From contig KV423950.1 in NCBI GenBank assembly GCA_001632435.1, forward strand, positions 1-64,000: a DNA stretch of 64,000 nt, read 5' to 3'. This stretch comes from Calocera cornea HHB12733 (lineage: Eukaryota; Basidiomycota; Dacrymycetes; Dacrymycetales; Dacrymycetaceae). The notes beneath the pieces are model-generated. The model saw only the letters and a program-made list of their open reading frames with translations, had not been told where the DNA came from and made no database searches. Both the position numbers and the translations under genes were made by a program. The stretch's first letter is position 1, and every line of letters starts with the position of its first letter. Below are positions 11,570-22,853 of this stretch, piece after piece.

Positions 11570-12020
11570 CGGGGCATTCTATGGTGCAAATCTCTCAATA
11601 TTCCTTCCAGACTCTTGCTGACATCTACACAGTCGTTGCCGTCGATGGAGAGTTTGAGCTTGTATTCGGCACCTCGTGCTCCAGCCCTGCCTTCGGCTCT
11701 GTCATCACACTGGTGAACGACGCCCGCCTCGCTCTCGGCAAGAAGCCCTTTGGTTTCCTCAACCCAACGCTGTACGCCAACCCTTGGATGATGAACGACA
11801 TCACCACGGGCGGCAACCAGGGCTGCGGCACGCCCGGTTTCGAGTCCGTGCCCGGCTGGGACCCCGCTGGGAACGGTTCGCTTCGCTTCGTTCGTGATTG
11901 GACTGTCGGGCGGATAGGTGTAGATTCGTAGATGTTGTACACAAATCGTCCTTCACGCGCCCACAGGCTCACAATTAACGTGGTTCTGTCGGCCCTTCTG
12001 CATATTTGCCGATATAGCAT
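11570..12020 (+). pseudogene. inverted fragment of the 7.6-kb S53 peptidase gene
   Basis: The last part of the peptidase gene is repeated on the opposite strand, including the intron (GTGCAAATC donor) and the exon from VVAVDGEFELVFGTSCSSP through GCGTPGFESVPGWDP. The reading then breaks. The C-terminal VTGLGTPNYELLVAKYL segment is missing, and the sequence jumps into the 3' flank, which is also conserved to about 12,020. There is no signal peptide, pro-domain or catalytic Glu/Asp. The intron shows that the copy arose from DNA, not from mRNA. Confidence 0.85.
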
Positions 12021-12243
12021 GTCGCGGTTTCTCTCTTACGACATTGGTTCACCATGCCTGACCCTGGACAATGGACGGAAGAGGACGCATATATGCATAC
12101 ATGCTGCAACGCATAAACAGGACATGCCGAGCTACTTCGCCCCGCGTTACTCCTCATCATGCACATCCCACCTTTCATTCCAATTTTCAGCGGAGAGCTG
12201 CAACGGTCAAGGGTGTCTCTAGGACAGTAAAGCGCACCGTCTA

Positions 12244-14249
12244 TTACTCGGCGATCGAGTTCCGCAGCATCTCTCCAGCACCTGCAAAGCGAGACGTCAC
12301 ATCAATCGGAAAGTCCACTGGTCGACTGCAATGAGCACAGTTAGCAGCTTGTCAGACAGGACGGAATGTCACACACTCTATGGCTGGCTTCTTGGGATAA
12401 TCCACGTCGGATGGCCTCATGCCCTTGGAAGATGCCGGAAGGGAGACCACTGAGGACCATAGGATCGAAGTGACCGCACCGAACAAGGTCGCTTCGGCTA
12501 CATACGCGCCGGGGCATATCCTATGCGGCATAAACTAAATATACGGGTATCATTGGCAAGGGAAAACACACCGACGACCAAAACCGAAGCCGAACAATAC
12601 ATTCTGTTCGGCGACTGAGGACGGTGTGCCGTCCTCGTTCAGGAATCGCTCCGGCTTGAAGTCATCGGCAGATGGGAAGTCAGTCTCGTCCTTTGCCATC
12701 AGCCTAGGCGCATATATGCGGATGAGTCCCCACCCCGAGGCCAGAACGGTTTCTCACAGGCTCACCAGACATTGGCCAGCACCGTAGCGCCTTTTGGGAT
12801 CAGATACCCATCGAATATCTCATCTGCAACCATGACATGGGGAAGCGCCAGAGGTCCAACAGGGTGCCATCGCAGACTCTCTTGAACAAGAGCCCAGCAA
12901 TACGGCAGCTTATCGCGATCTTCGATAGTCGGTAGTCGATCTCTACCTATGATGGCATCCAGTTCTTGCTGCGCCTTGGCTTGGACTTTTGGAAAGAAGG
13001 TCATGGCAACAAGAAAGTTGAGGATCGCCGCTGCGGACTACATAGTCAAATGTCAGATGGTACTATATCATATCGCTGGGCATGGAATTCGGACCGTGTC
13101 GGCGCCCGCGGCGTGAATCGCTCCCGCAGCCCACTTGATAGTTGTTTCTTCGTACTCTTTGCCATCCTGTCCTTCCAGAAGGGTTAAAGTAAAGGATGGT
13201 TTTGCTTTTCCCGTAGCCTAGGCGGCATTACTATGCGACTCGAGGATATGCGCGTAATCCTCACCATTTCATGCCTGACGCGATCCACCGGGGTTGAAAC
13301 GATCTCATCCGCATTCTTCCTCCACTTGGCGGCATCATCCTTCCACTTTGTTCCTGGGAACCAGGATGGAAGTTTTTGCACTTCATTAGTGCGTTAGGCA
13401 TGCAAGGACATTCATAACACGACCACGTACGCGAAGGGATGATGTCAACCACGAATTCCCCCGGCGTCAAGACTGTCGCAATTTCAGTATCCATCGCCGC
13501 ATACATGGTCCACAGAGACTCACGGCGCATGAGGAGCTTCATCATGTTGTGAATGCGACTCGTCAGACCAGGATCTTCTTCTTCAATGTCGTATCCGTAC
13601 GCCACTAGAAACGCTATGGCCGCGGTCGCCCTGTACAGCCGTGAACAATACGCGGCGATCATCAGGGGCAACCCACCGGTCAATGTCGGCAGCATATTTC
13701 GCTGTAGACTGGAGGAGACGCAGAGCAAGCTTGCGCATCTGGGTCGTTTGGATGCCCCAAAATGCTTGCGAAGCGCGAGGGTTGAAGACAGTTGCAAATA
13801 TTCGACGGTAGGTTCGGTGTAGGACAGGGTCTGAGACTTGGGACGGCATATACTTCAAACCTACTCTGTAGCAAGAGTGAGCGAATGTTGGGTAATCGCA
13901 GCGTCAAGAAGTACAGGTCATGAGCCATTGTGAGTTTTTGTCGCCCAGCAGAAGAGGCGGTCCGCTTCTCCAGCAGCTCGGTGATGGCGCGGCGAGAATT
14001 CAGAAGTATCACGGTTTTGCCCATGACACGGAGATTGACGACCTCTCCATACTCCTTAGCCCAAGCACCAAACGCAGTTCTATAGTCCGAGAAACAGCTA
14101 GGGAGGTTGCCCAGCACTGGAATTGGGTGCGGCCCTGGAGGCAGAGGTGGACCTGACGGCGTGCGAAACCGGCGCCAGACGAGTGCCAGTACGACAGTAG
14201 CCACCACCAGTTGGATTGGAATGGTCCACGAAAACGTGAGAACAAACAT
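12244..14249 (-). CDS. cytochrome P450-2 (intact)
   Basis: The start at 14249 gives a membrane anchor (IQLVVATVVLALVWRR) and the hinge PPGPHPIPVLGN. Following exons read DPVLHRTYRRIFATVF, AIAFLVAYGYDIEEED, PGEFVVDIIPS, LPSWFPGTKWKDDAAKW, the I-helix HAAGADT, the K-helix ESLRW, DFKPERF, and FGFGRR joined to ICPGAYVAEATLF. The last exon, RPVDFPIDVTSRFAGAGEML, ends at 12244. Every P450 landmark is present and I found no in-frame stop in an exon, so it should be active. It is the first gene of a co-directional minus-strand array. Its WFPGTKW variant and helix sequences differ from P450-4 to -6, so it is an older branch of the family. Substrate is unknown. Confidence 0.85.
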
Positions 14250-15216
14250 GGCGAGCTAACAAGAGATGCAGGGTTGGCAGGACCGCGGCGCGCCCTTGTC
14301 CCAGAGAGCAGAAGACGTTTTGATCGAAGCGGTCCGTTTGATGAGCCATTGGACAAGATATTCGAACTTTTGCTCAGGGTCGTAGAAGCGATGAATTGCT
14401 TAGATAACCAGATGAAACAAAATTCCTCGCCGACGCATCGATTCTCATAGAAGCCCGCGTAACCAGGTCCTTCGGTTTCCGTGGATCTCGGCCCGCGGTC
14501 CAAAGGAAGGAAATCGATTCGCTCCCGCTGGACACTCTAACACCTCCCCATAGAACTGTTCATCCTTCGCCCAGGGAGCTGCGGATAATCTTCTCCACGC
14601 CAGAGAAGCGGGGCTTGACTCCGATAGGAAAATACTTGCGTCGACTAGTTAGAGCCTGCTCGGTAACCGTAATCTGTCGTATCTTGAGGCATAATCTGGG
14701 CAGATACTTCCGTCAGAATCTGCAAGATCACGGACATGTTCCGCACCACAAAATGTCCTAGATTGTGCGCCTCAATCTACACCAAATACCAGATACACCT
14801 CTGGACCTGTATCTGTATCCTCAATCTCAATCTTGCATCACTTCCAACCCAAATGGAAACACACTTTTTAAACAAGCATGTGCCTGAACCACCAGCAGAC
14901 ATGGCATCTTGGTATCCTTGTCATTTCCAGGAACTTACCCCTTGCTTCAGCATACCCGTTACATTGTGTCGCAATTTCCACAGTGTTTCCATGACATTAC
15001 CTTCTTGAACCATCCAGTAACCATTCACTGGGGGCAGGAAAAGCGGCCCCTCAGATTGCACAACAGAGATCACACTGGTACCGAACGCACCAGGTCCACC
15101 CCAGATCATGGAATCTGGGAGATTACAATCTCACACCATGTGCATGTACCTAGATTGTATCTCCCACATCACACCCATTGGTTTCCAAACAGTCTCTTAG
15201 TAAAGCAGGGCACTTA
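14250..15216. other. intergenic stretch with repeated CAATCT/AGATTG words
   Basis: No gene is visible. Between about 14,755 and 15,165 the hexamer CAATCT or its complement occurs about seven times. Two copies form the arms of a hairpin (GGGAGATTACAATCT near 15,118 and AGATTGTATCTCCC near 15,152). The pattern resembles, on a small scale, the motif-dense elements at 51-55 kb. Confidence 0.4.
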
Positions 15217-15817
15217 TCAGTTCACAAAGTGAGTTGTGCCTGAGGGCAGAAATATGCACTTGACCCCAGCGCCGTCAACATAAAGCAATCGGTGTGATCT
15301 GTCGGCCGGCCAAGAGATTGTCGACGACCACAACAGGCTGGTGACTGCGCCGAAGGTAGGCATCTCTGCTAGATGGGCGCCCGGGCAGGCCCTGCGGGTG
15401 TGGTTCAGCAAGGTCGTTGCAGGAGACGACGAATGCCTTACCGCCTTCCATAGCCGAACGCTGCCGAATCCGAACGAAAGATTGTCAGTCCCCTCCTTGG
15501 TTCGCGATAACTTTCCGTCCAGAGCCAGGTACCGCTCAGGCTTGAAGTCGGCTGCCGAGGCGTAGTCATGCTCGTTCTCGATATGTACCTGAGGCTGCGA
15601 GATCATATGGTCTGCTTTCGTTGTTCGTAATGGAAGTTCTAAACACATGACGTTCGCGAGGACCGTCTTTCCCTTAGGAACCAGATAGCCCTCGTACTCC
15701 TCGTCCTCCTTAACGCGGCCAAAGAGAATATCATCCAGTTCTTGTATTTGGGCCGCCCACAGCTCTCCATCGCACTTGAATCTCGTGCCCGGGAGCCATA
15801 TGGGTAGGTACATCTAA
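15217..15817 (-). pseudogene. P450-3, internally deleted cytochrome P450
   Basis: The reading starts in YLPIWLPGTRFKCDGELWAA and then jumps from ...LFGRVK directly to EDEEYEGYLVPKGKTVLANV. The J-K region with the I-helix AGxDT and the K-helix ExxR is gone. FKPERY and a damaged haem-loop exon (RACPGAHLAE) follow. No N-terminal exons are found between here and 15,900. The DGELWAAQI segment matches the plus-strand beta genes P450-9 and -10 (DGELWAAQIREVEQIPFDRV) better than its minus-strand neighbours. Confidence 0.8.
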
Positions 15818-15935
15818 CTGGCAGAACTCTTGTCATTTCTTCTCGGTCAAAATACAAGCAGCTGACAATGAATATCTAGCACCTCATAGTCACTCACGCT
15901 TGTTCTCCGGCCTTCGTTGGATTTTCAAGCTGTTC

Positions 15936-18572
15936 TCATTGATCTGTGTCATATATCGAGCTCCGCAATATGTCCATCGCACCCTCGAAGCGCGGTTCAA
16001 ACTCCACAGGGAAATCTTTCGGCCAACTGCAACCATGTGTCAGCTTGCATACGCCGCACATGTCAAGGCGAGGAATGCATACCGAACCCCGTAGGTCTCG
16101 TACTCGATCTTGAAATCCTCCGTTCCTGCTGGTCGAGATATCTTGCATGCCCACAACATAGAGATTACGCCTGCGAATATCACAGCTTCGGCGAGTGTGG
16201 ACCCCGGGCAGACTCTAACGCGTCCGTTCAGCTCGATGCCCGGAACATCCTGTCAATGGTGCGACTCACCTTCGGCCAAAGCCCCAAGTGGCAAGATGCC
16301 GCGTTGTTTCTCGCAAACGAGTTCCTTTCTCGTCAAGAATTAAATGCCTCTCCGGAATGAACTCTTCGGGCTGAGGGTAGAAGTTTTCGTCTCGGGTCAT
16401 TCCCCAGACATTGGCCATGATCGTGGTGCCCTTGGGAATAACATATCCCCGGAATTCTTCATCCTGATCAAGCGCGTGTGGCAAGGCGAAAGGGGTGGCT
16501 GGTTGCCATCGCAAAATTTCCTGGACAATCGCAGCACAGTAAGGGAGATCTTCGCGATCTCCGATGGAAGGTGGCCGATCGCGGCCGATCACCCTATCCA
16601 ACTCCTCCTGTGCCTTCTCCTGAATGCCAGGAAACTGCAGCACAGCGACCAATAAAGTGTGGATGGACGATGTGGTCTGTCATAGCGTCAGGAGTCTGCC
16701 AGGGTGGGTGGGGGAAAGGACTAACATTGTCGTTACCGCCCGTATATATACTTCCCGCCGCGCGCTTCACATTGGACTCGTTATATTTGCTCGCCGCCAG
16801 TGGGTCGAATGCCAAGTCCTCCAGCAACGTCGACGTAAACGACGGTTGCGCCTTTCCGGCAGCCATGTCACGCTTGACACGTTGGAACGGGACATCGTGG
16901 ATAGTTTCCTTATTGTGATTCCATTCCATCGCTTGGCGCTTGAAACCGGCTCCTGGGAACCAATCCGGAAGGTATCTCACTGAGCTCGATCAGTATCATA
17001 CAATCGAGCACATGGTGAGACGCGCATACAGATGGGGAAGACGTCCACCAAGAATTCGCCAGGTCTCAAAATGCGCTGATAAACGCGCATATATGCATTG
17101 ATCTTCTCCACGAAAGCGTCACCATCGCTCTCAATGTTGTACCCGTAGGAGACGAAGAAGCTGATGGCGGACATGGCCCTGTATTATTGCTAACGTGGAG
17201 TATCAGTTAGCGGGCCGAATCAGTTAGCAGGCCACTCACACAGCCACATGTACTCGTCGCTTTGTGCACGTAATTTCTGCATCATCACAAGGCCTAATAT
17301 ACCTCAGAAATGACCAAGAGCTGAATGGGACTCACAGACTTTGGTTTGCATTTTATACCATAGTATCATCGTAGTCTTAAGACCTGTATGGCCCAATCTA
17401 TGGCTGCACAGCCACACCTTTGGAATCTTGCTTCTAAGGCTGATATCTGTGGCAATAATGCTGCTCTGTCAAACGCAGAGTATGAGGTACTTGCTTGATG
17501 TTTGAACAAGGTGTCTGTCAGAGGGATTAGCCTGGATTAACCTGGTTGTGGAAATATGACCATCAGGTGCAGGGCAAGTGCCACAGTTGGTCATATCTTT
17601 AAAACCAGGTCTGTTCATCAGAATCCCTCTGGCACACAGCTTGCTTATATACTGAATGACTGCCTTGTACCCTGAAGTAGCTAGTTTGGCATTATTGTGC
17701 CAGATATCTTTCTTAGAAGCAAGAATGCAGATTTGTGGCTGTGTAGTAATAGAAGGGGTTACACGTGTCTTAGGAGCAAGAGAAACAGATTGTTTAGAAT
17801 GAAAACTGAAGTCTTGCCCACCCCTGAAGCCCTTGGCCCTTTTTAATATGCATTGCATATTGTGATGAGGCAGAAATTACGTGCACAAAGTGACGAGTAC
17901 ATGTGGCTGTGTGAGTGGCCTGCTAACTGATTCAGCCCGCTAACCGATACTCCACGTTACATCAGGGCGTGCAAGTTGATCTTGACGATGAACGAACCGT
18001 TTGATGGCGGGGGATGCACTGCCCGGAATCGCCAGCATATACAGTGTTGCCTTCCGAAGTTCTCGCTCCTCAGTTGCCCAGTAGCGTTGGGAAGCGCGGG
18101 GGGACAAGGCTGTAGCGAAGAGCCGGCGGTACATCTTATGCAGTCCAAGGTCGTTTGTTTGACTCGTGGAATCTTTATAGCCAACCCTGTAACCAAGATC
18201 AGTTCAAATTCCTATTCTGCATGCACTTCAGACCCTGTCGAGAACGTACAATTCGTGAGCCATGACCAACTTGGGACGTATGCTGGTTACGGCCGCGCGT
18301 TTTTCGAGTAGCTCAATGGCAGCTTGCTGTGTGTTGAGTACCATAACGTTCCGGCCACATATTCGCAATGTCATCACGTCTCCGTAAGACTGAGCCCATT
18401 TTGCGAACAGGTCCACCCGTGTTACGGGAAATCGGACTCGCCCAATCACCGGGATCGGGTTAGGACCAGGAGGAAGGGAGAGATGGGCGCGGTGAACCAG
18501 ATATACGGCAACAGCGAGGGTGAGGAATATAAGCTCAATAACGAGGGACGGTGAGAATGAAAGGAGTGCCAT
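15936..18572 (-). CDS. cytochrome P450-4, with a transposon in an intron
   Basis: Exons read: anchor and hinge from 18572 (LSLPPGPNPIPVIGR), MYRRLFATALSPRASQRYWA, AMSAISFFVSYGYNIESDGD, PGEFLVDVFPI, RYLPDWFPGAGFKRQAMEW, the I-helix segment TGGND, QEKAQEELDRVIGRDRPPS, the K-helix EILRW, FIPERH, WGFGRRVCPGSTLAEA, and a last exon (WPKDFPVEFEPRFEGAMDIL) ending at 15936. The junction after the I-helix reads GGNDN/TTSS, so the usual AGxDT threonine is shifted or replaced by Asn. The intron between IKRFVHR and AMSAIS is enlarged by a 769-bp element (17191-17959). Coding sequence on both sides is intact, so the gene may still work if the element is spliced out. Substrate is unknown. Confidence 0.8.
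17191..17959. mobile_element. non-autonomous long-inverted-repeat transposon inserted in a P450 intron
   Basis: The two ends are inverted copies. The left begins TAACGTGGAGTATCAGTTAG; the right ends CCGATACTCCACGTTA. Near-identity runs for about 105 bp. Weaker inverted similarity continues inward (about 17,405-17,465 against 17,688-17,735), so the whole element is close to a foldback. If the ends are ACGTGGAG..., the outer TA would be a two-base target duplication, as in Tc1/mariner-type MITEs. The 129-codon frame inside (17469-17858, minus) lies across the inverted repeat and resembles no transposase I know. I treat it as chance. Confidence 0.85.
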
Positions 18573-19534
18573 GTTTGGACGTAGCAGATATGTGAAGACC
18601 AGCTTGGCCGGTCATGACTCCGCAAAAGGGCGACTTTATACCGTTCCATATCGAAAGCCAAGGGTACGGTTGTCGTGGCCTTCTTGCCTCGCTCGTCCAT
18701 CAGTATGGTAGCTGTGGGTTTCCGATTGATTGTCCACATCGAATCGGGCGCTGCACAAGGCGTGATGCGGTTAAAGGCTCTCCACTTGCAGATCAGTGCG
18801 GATAGCCTTGGCAGGCTCCGTAGCAGCGGACTGTGGAGAGTAGGCAGATAGCCATACATCGCATCGTCGCCCAGTCCCATCCAGATATGCTGTGAGTTTG
18901 TCCTGAGGGGACCGACATGGCCGACGCTGCTGTACTGCCAGGGACTCGCGAGTGCCAAGCGAGTGTTCGAGGGTGGTCGAGTGAGTAGAACCCGTAACAA
19001 CGCGGTACAGCAGCGGTGTACAGAGCTTGGAGAGATGGGTTGGATTGCCTTCAGGATGCAGCTGTGCCATATCCGGGACCGACTTGGGTCTTCGAGAACT
19101 CGTCCGAGTTGACTTTCGACATGGCAGAAGTTGCACTGATGATGATGGTATCAGTGCCGTACTTGCATTAGATGAGCCAGAAGATTGAAGCGTTACGGCA
19201 GAGAGAGATTGTGCAGTAGGCTGTTCCGGTAATACCAGACGACTCGGTTCATCCGCTCTGTTTCATTCAAAGAGGGAGGCCGAGTATGCGATGAACGTAC
19301 TGATGGTAACCAACAACCTAGCGGGCCCTAAAGGTGGCTGATTGTACCGCGGGCTGATCGCTGATCTGATCCCGTCGCAGCGGGAGCAAGCAGTTGGTTG
19401 ACTACTCAGTGCGTACTTATCAACAATCCGTACATTACTCGCTTCATTAATCTAAAGTATGTTGTCTCGTTCATCATCAGTATGACACTGCCTTCATTAA
19501 GTACTTCGCGGATCCGACCGCTTATGCAACAGCT
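18573..19534. other. intergenic region between P450-4 and P450-5
   Basis: About 960 bp hold the P450-4 promoter side and the P450-5 3' flank. No convincing gene, RNA or repeat was seen. Confidence 0.35.
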
Positions 19535-21392
19535 CTAATCACTGATCGCACTCCGCAAGATCTCCATAGCACCCGGGAACCTCGGCCTGATCGCGATAGG
19601 GAAGTCTTTGGGATAGCTTCACCAGACTGATGAGTAGGTGGACGAGGAAGAAAGGTATGTACTCACTGAACACCCGTTGTACGGTACTCAATATTGATAT
19701 ATTCCGACTGCAGAGGTCTGGAGACCGTGCAAGTCCACAGAATGGAAACTATCGCGCCGAAGAGCGTCGCTTCGGCCAAGTACGATCCCGGACAAACTCT
19801 ACCATGTGAAGCTCAGTGTAAGTGCATAGTTTCACGACGGGTGACACTCACCTCCTTCCAAAGCCAAATGTGACGGGTACGGTGCGTCCCATATCGGGCA
19901 TGTGGAGCTCCTTCTCATCCACAGCCAGGTATCGCTCCGGCCGGAACTGATCGGGCATGGGATATATGCTTGGATCTCTCGACATTGCCCAAACGTTTCC
20001 CAGTATCGTTGCGTTCTTGGGCAGAACATGGCCTTGGAACTCTTCGTCCTGTGCCAATACATGAGGTAGGGCGAATGGCGTCGGCGGTTGCCATCGGAGA
20101 AGCTCCGGTACAATGGCGGCACAATACGGCAGGATATCCCGGTCCTCAATACCTGGTGCCCGATCCCGCCCGATCACCCTATCCAGCTCGGCTTGCGCCT
20201 TCTCCTGGACTTCGGGGAAGAGGACGAGCCCAGCCAACAGGCTTCGCAATGCAGATGATGTCTGTGCACACGTAAGTGCTATGCGTGTTACGCCGGCTTG
20301 CAAGGTACTCACTGTGTCAGAAGCAGCTGAATATATGCCGCCGGCACTTCGAAGAATGAGGTCCTCGCTATAGCCAACATCGTGCGGATGAAGCGACTGC
20401 TCCTCGAGTAGGCTGGAACAGAACGACGGCTTTGCCCGGCCGGCCACCACATCTCGCTTCACGCGTTCGAATGGTACCTCGCGAATCTCCTTCAGATACG
20501 AATTCCACCGATATGCCAGGCGTTTAAAGCCAGCGCCGGGAAACCACTCGGGAAGGTACTTTACTAATGGTTCAGCGTCAGTCTTGAGTGGAAATCGCAG
20601 ATTGAAAGCGGTGCGTGCATATTGGGACAACATCCACAATCCATTCGCCCGGTCGCAGCAGAATATTCAAGATGTACATGAATTCATCGATCTTATCGAC
20701 CAAGCCATCTTCATCCTGCTCGACATTGTAGCCGTAAGCGATCAGCAGGCTAATCGCATCGACGGCTCTATCATGGTACCAGGTGTCAGCCATTTCCGAA
20801 TTCCTCTCAAAATGCACGAACCTCCGCAACGCCGTCGACGAGCTGCTCGGCGCGGCAAGCATATCGAGGGTTGCCTTGCGCATCTCCCGAATCTGCAGAC
20901 CCCAATACCCCTGCACAGCTCGGGGAGACAACGCTGACGTGAACAGTCGTCTATAAAGCTTGTGTCTGGCAGGGTCGCTCGTTTGGCTTGGCGAATCGCC
21001 ATGGCCCACACTAAGCCAGCTTCAGGTCAGCTTCTCATTCTCGGCTTGATGGAAGCGGGCCACGGTACGTACAGTTCGTGGGCCATGACGAGAAAAGGTC
21101 GACCACTCGTTCCCGTTGATCGCTTCTCAAACAGCTCGAAAGCCGCAGCCTGGGTGTTCACCACTATGACCGTCTTCCCCAACACTCGAAATGTCATCAC
21201 AGGTCCATATGTGCCAGCCCAATCGGTGAAGTTATCGAGCCGTTCGATCGGAAAGCGCAGATTCCCGAGCAGGGGGATGGGATTTGGTCCAGGAGGTAAC
21301 GAGGGTCGAGGCCATCGATGTCTGTACAGCAGCACGCCGACCAGACATCCGAGCATAAGAATCACGGACCACGACATCATGTCGAGAACCAT
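19535..21392 (-). CDS. cytochrome P450-5 (intact)
   Basis: The start at 21392 gives an anchor (SVILMLGCLVGVLLY) and the hinge LPPGPNPIPLLGN. Then come HKLYRRLFTSALSPRAVQGY, AISLLIAYGYNVEQDED, PGEWIVDVVPI, KYLPEWFPGAGFKRLAYRW, VPFERVKRDVVAGRAKPSFC, the I-helix AASDT, QEKAQAELDRVIGRDRAPG, the K-helix ELLRW, QFRPERY, FGFGRR and a final exon (KDFPIAIRPRFPGAMEIL) that stops at 19535. All P450 landmarks are intact and the introns are short GT-AG. It is a tandem paralogue of P450-4 and -6 on the same strand with about 1-kb spacers. That spacing suggests unequal crossing-over. No pathway partner is visible. Confidence 0.87.
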
Positions 21393-22535
21393 GTTGTCTT
21401 TGCCGACTGAACAGAAGAGGGCAGCATGCGCGATAGAGCTCGCCAGCCAGGGCAGCCTTATACTTGCGCCTACAACTCAGTTCACCCAACCCAGAGCCTC
21501 CTTCTGACGGTGCTGTCGCTGCGTGGCTCTGGGTATGTGGAGATCGGCTGCGAGTCGTCATCGAGCGAAAGCACCGGAAGAATCAAGCGCCGTGGCGATG
21601 AAACGTCTAATCTACACCTACAGGACAAGGCCGATCGGCGGAACAGCGGAAATAGTACGGTTCTTCCCACGTTGTCGCACTGAGCTAAAAATCTTTTTTT
21701 GTTTATCATGTGCTGACAGCAGTGACACGTAAGATGAATTACCAGTCGTACACGAAGTCGAAGGGGAATCAGCCCGTGTAGAAGAGTCCGGAAGACCTAC
21801 CTGCCTCGTATGTGCCGGGTATTCCGTTGGCTATGGATCTACTGTGCCTCGACAAGGGTTTGGACCAGAACACTGAAGAACACTATAGGTCCCGATAAGC
21901 GTAGGTATCCCAAGGAAACAATCTGGCACAAAGTCGCCGCACTTGTGGTTCCACGCTCGCGGCGACGACGCATCGGCGGCCGAAGTGCCAGCGAGATCGT
22001 CAGGAGGCATCTTCAAATTCGGGCTCGTTCGACCAAGCTCTTCTGTACCTGACAGCACAGCACTACGCTGCTACAGGTGTTCAGGGCGTGGGAGAGTTCA
22101 ACACTGGATGCTGATGGTTCCTACCCCAAGCGCTGTGTAGCCTTGACAAGCATATGCCGTGAGCCTAATACGGGCGGGGAGTGTCTAAAGACGGCCGCGG
22201 AGCGCCCGTCGGTGTTCTTGTAGCATCTGTTACTTCGATCCAAGCGCCGAGGATCAGCTGCAAGCACAGTCTGTCGCAACCCTTAGCCCCCGTAAAGTGC
22301 CTCATTCATAATGCAATGGAGACGCCATACTATACGGGAGACTTCCGGAGCTCAGCGATGAAACAGATCCCTTGCTGGAGATGTAACGTGCCTGAGCACA
22401 TGTTGAGCGAATCCGATATCTCAAAAGATCCGGACAATCACTAGGACTTGTCCGAATAAACCTAGGGGACAATCGCTGCAGCCACCCGTCTGGCTACGGC
22501 ATCAAGAAAAAGACGGGGCATTCAAAGACGGTATT
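21393..22535. other. intergenic region upstream of P450-5
   Basis: About 1.1 kb. I found no intact gene. The right end runs into a P450 last-exon relic, so some of this DNA may be an eroded P450 copy too diverged to recognise. Confidence 0.35.
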
Positions 22536-22625
22536 GCGCAACATCTCTACAGAACCCGGGAATCGCCGTTCCGGCCTGATAAGGCTGGTATCGAGCGGAA
22601 AGTCCTTCGCCGCATTACAGTCCCA
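22536..22625 (-). pseudogene. orphan last exon of a lost P450 copy
   Basis: The minus strand reads KDFPLDTSLIRPERRFPGSV then EMLRN, the pattern of the last exons of P450-5 (KDFPIAIRPRFPGAMEILRS) and P450-6 (KDFPLDVRERFEGAAEILRG). The intact last exon of P450-6 begins about 230 bp further right, and nothing else of this copy is found. It marks a former P450 locus between P450-5 and P450-6. Confidence 0.7.
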
Positions 22626-22853
22626 TCATCAGCATCGGCGACCCGGGCTCCGGAGTTGTATCCCAAGATCACTTACTGCATCCCGTATGTTTAGTGCTCG
22701 ATCTCGCAGTCCTTTTCAAGCGGCGCGGGGTCGCTTACGCAGAAAGGATGGCACTCTCCGCCCCCTTTCTTCTACGGCCGCTGCCGTCACTGCCGGTACG
22801 CCCGCGGCCCCCCATTCACCCATCGTTGTGATCATCCACAGTTGTTGATCACA

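Noticed and set aside
17469..17858. 129-codon minus-strand frame in the intronic transposon
   Set aside because: It overlaps the inverted arms of the element and shows no transposase motif; an imperfect palindrome easily yields such a frame.
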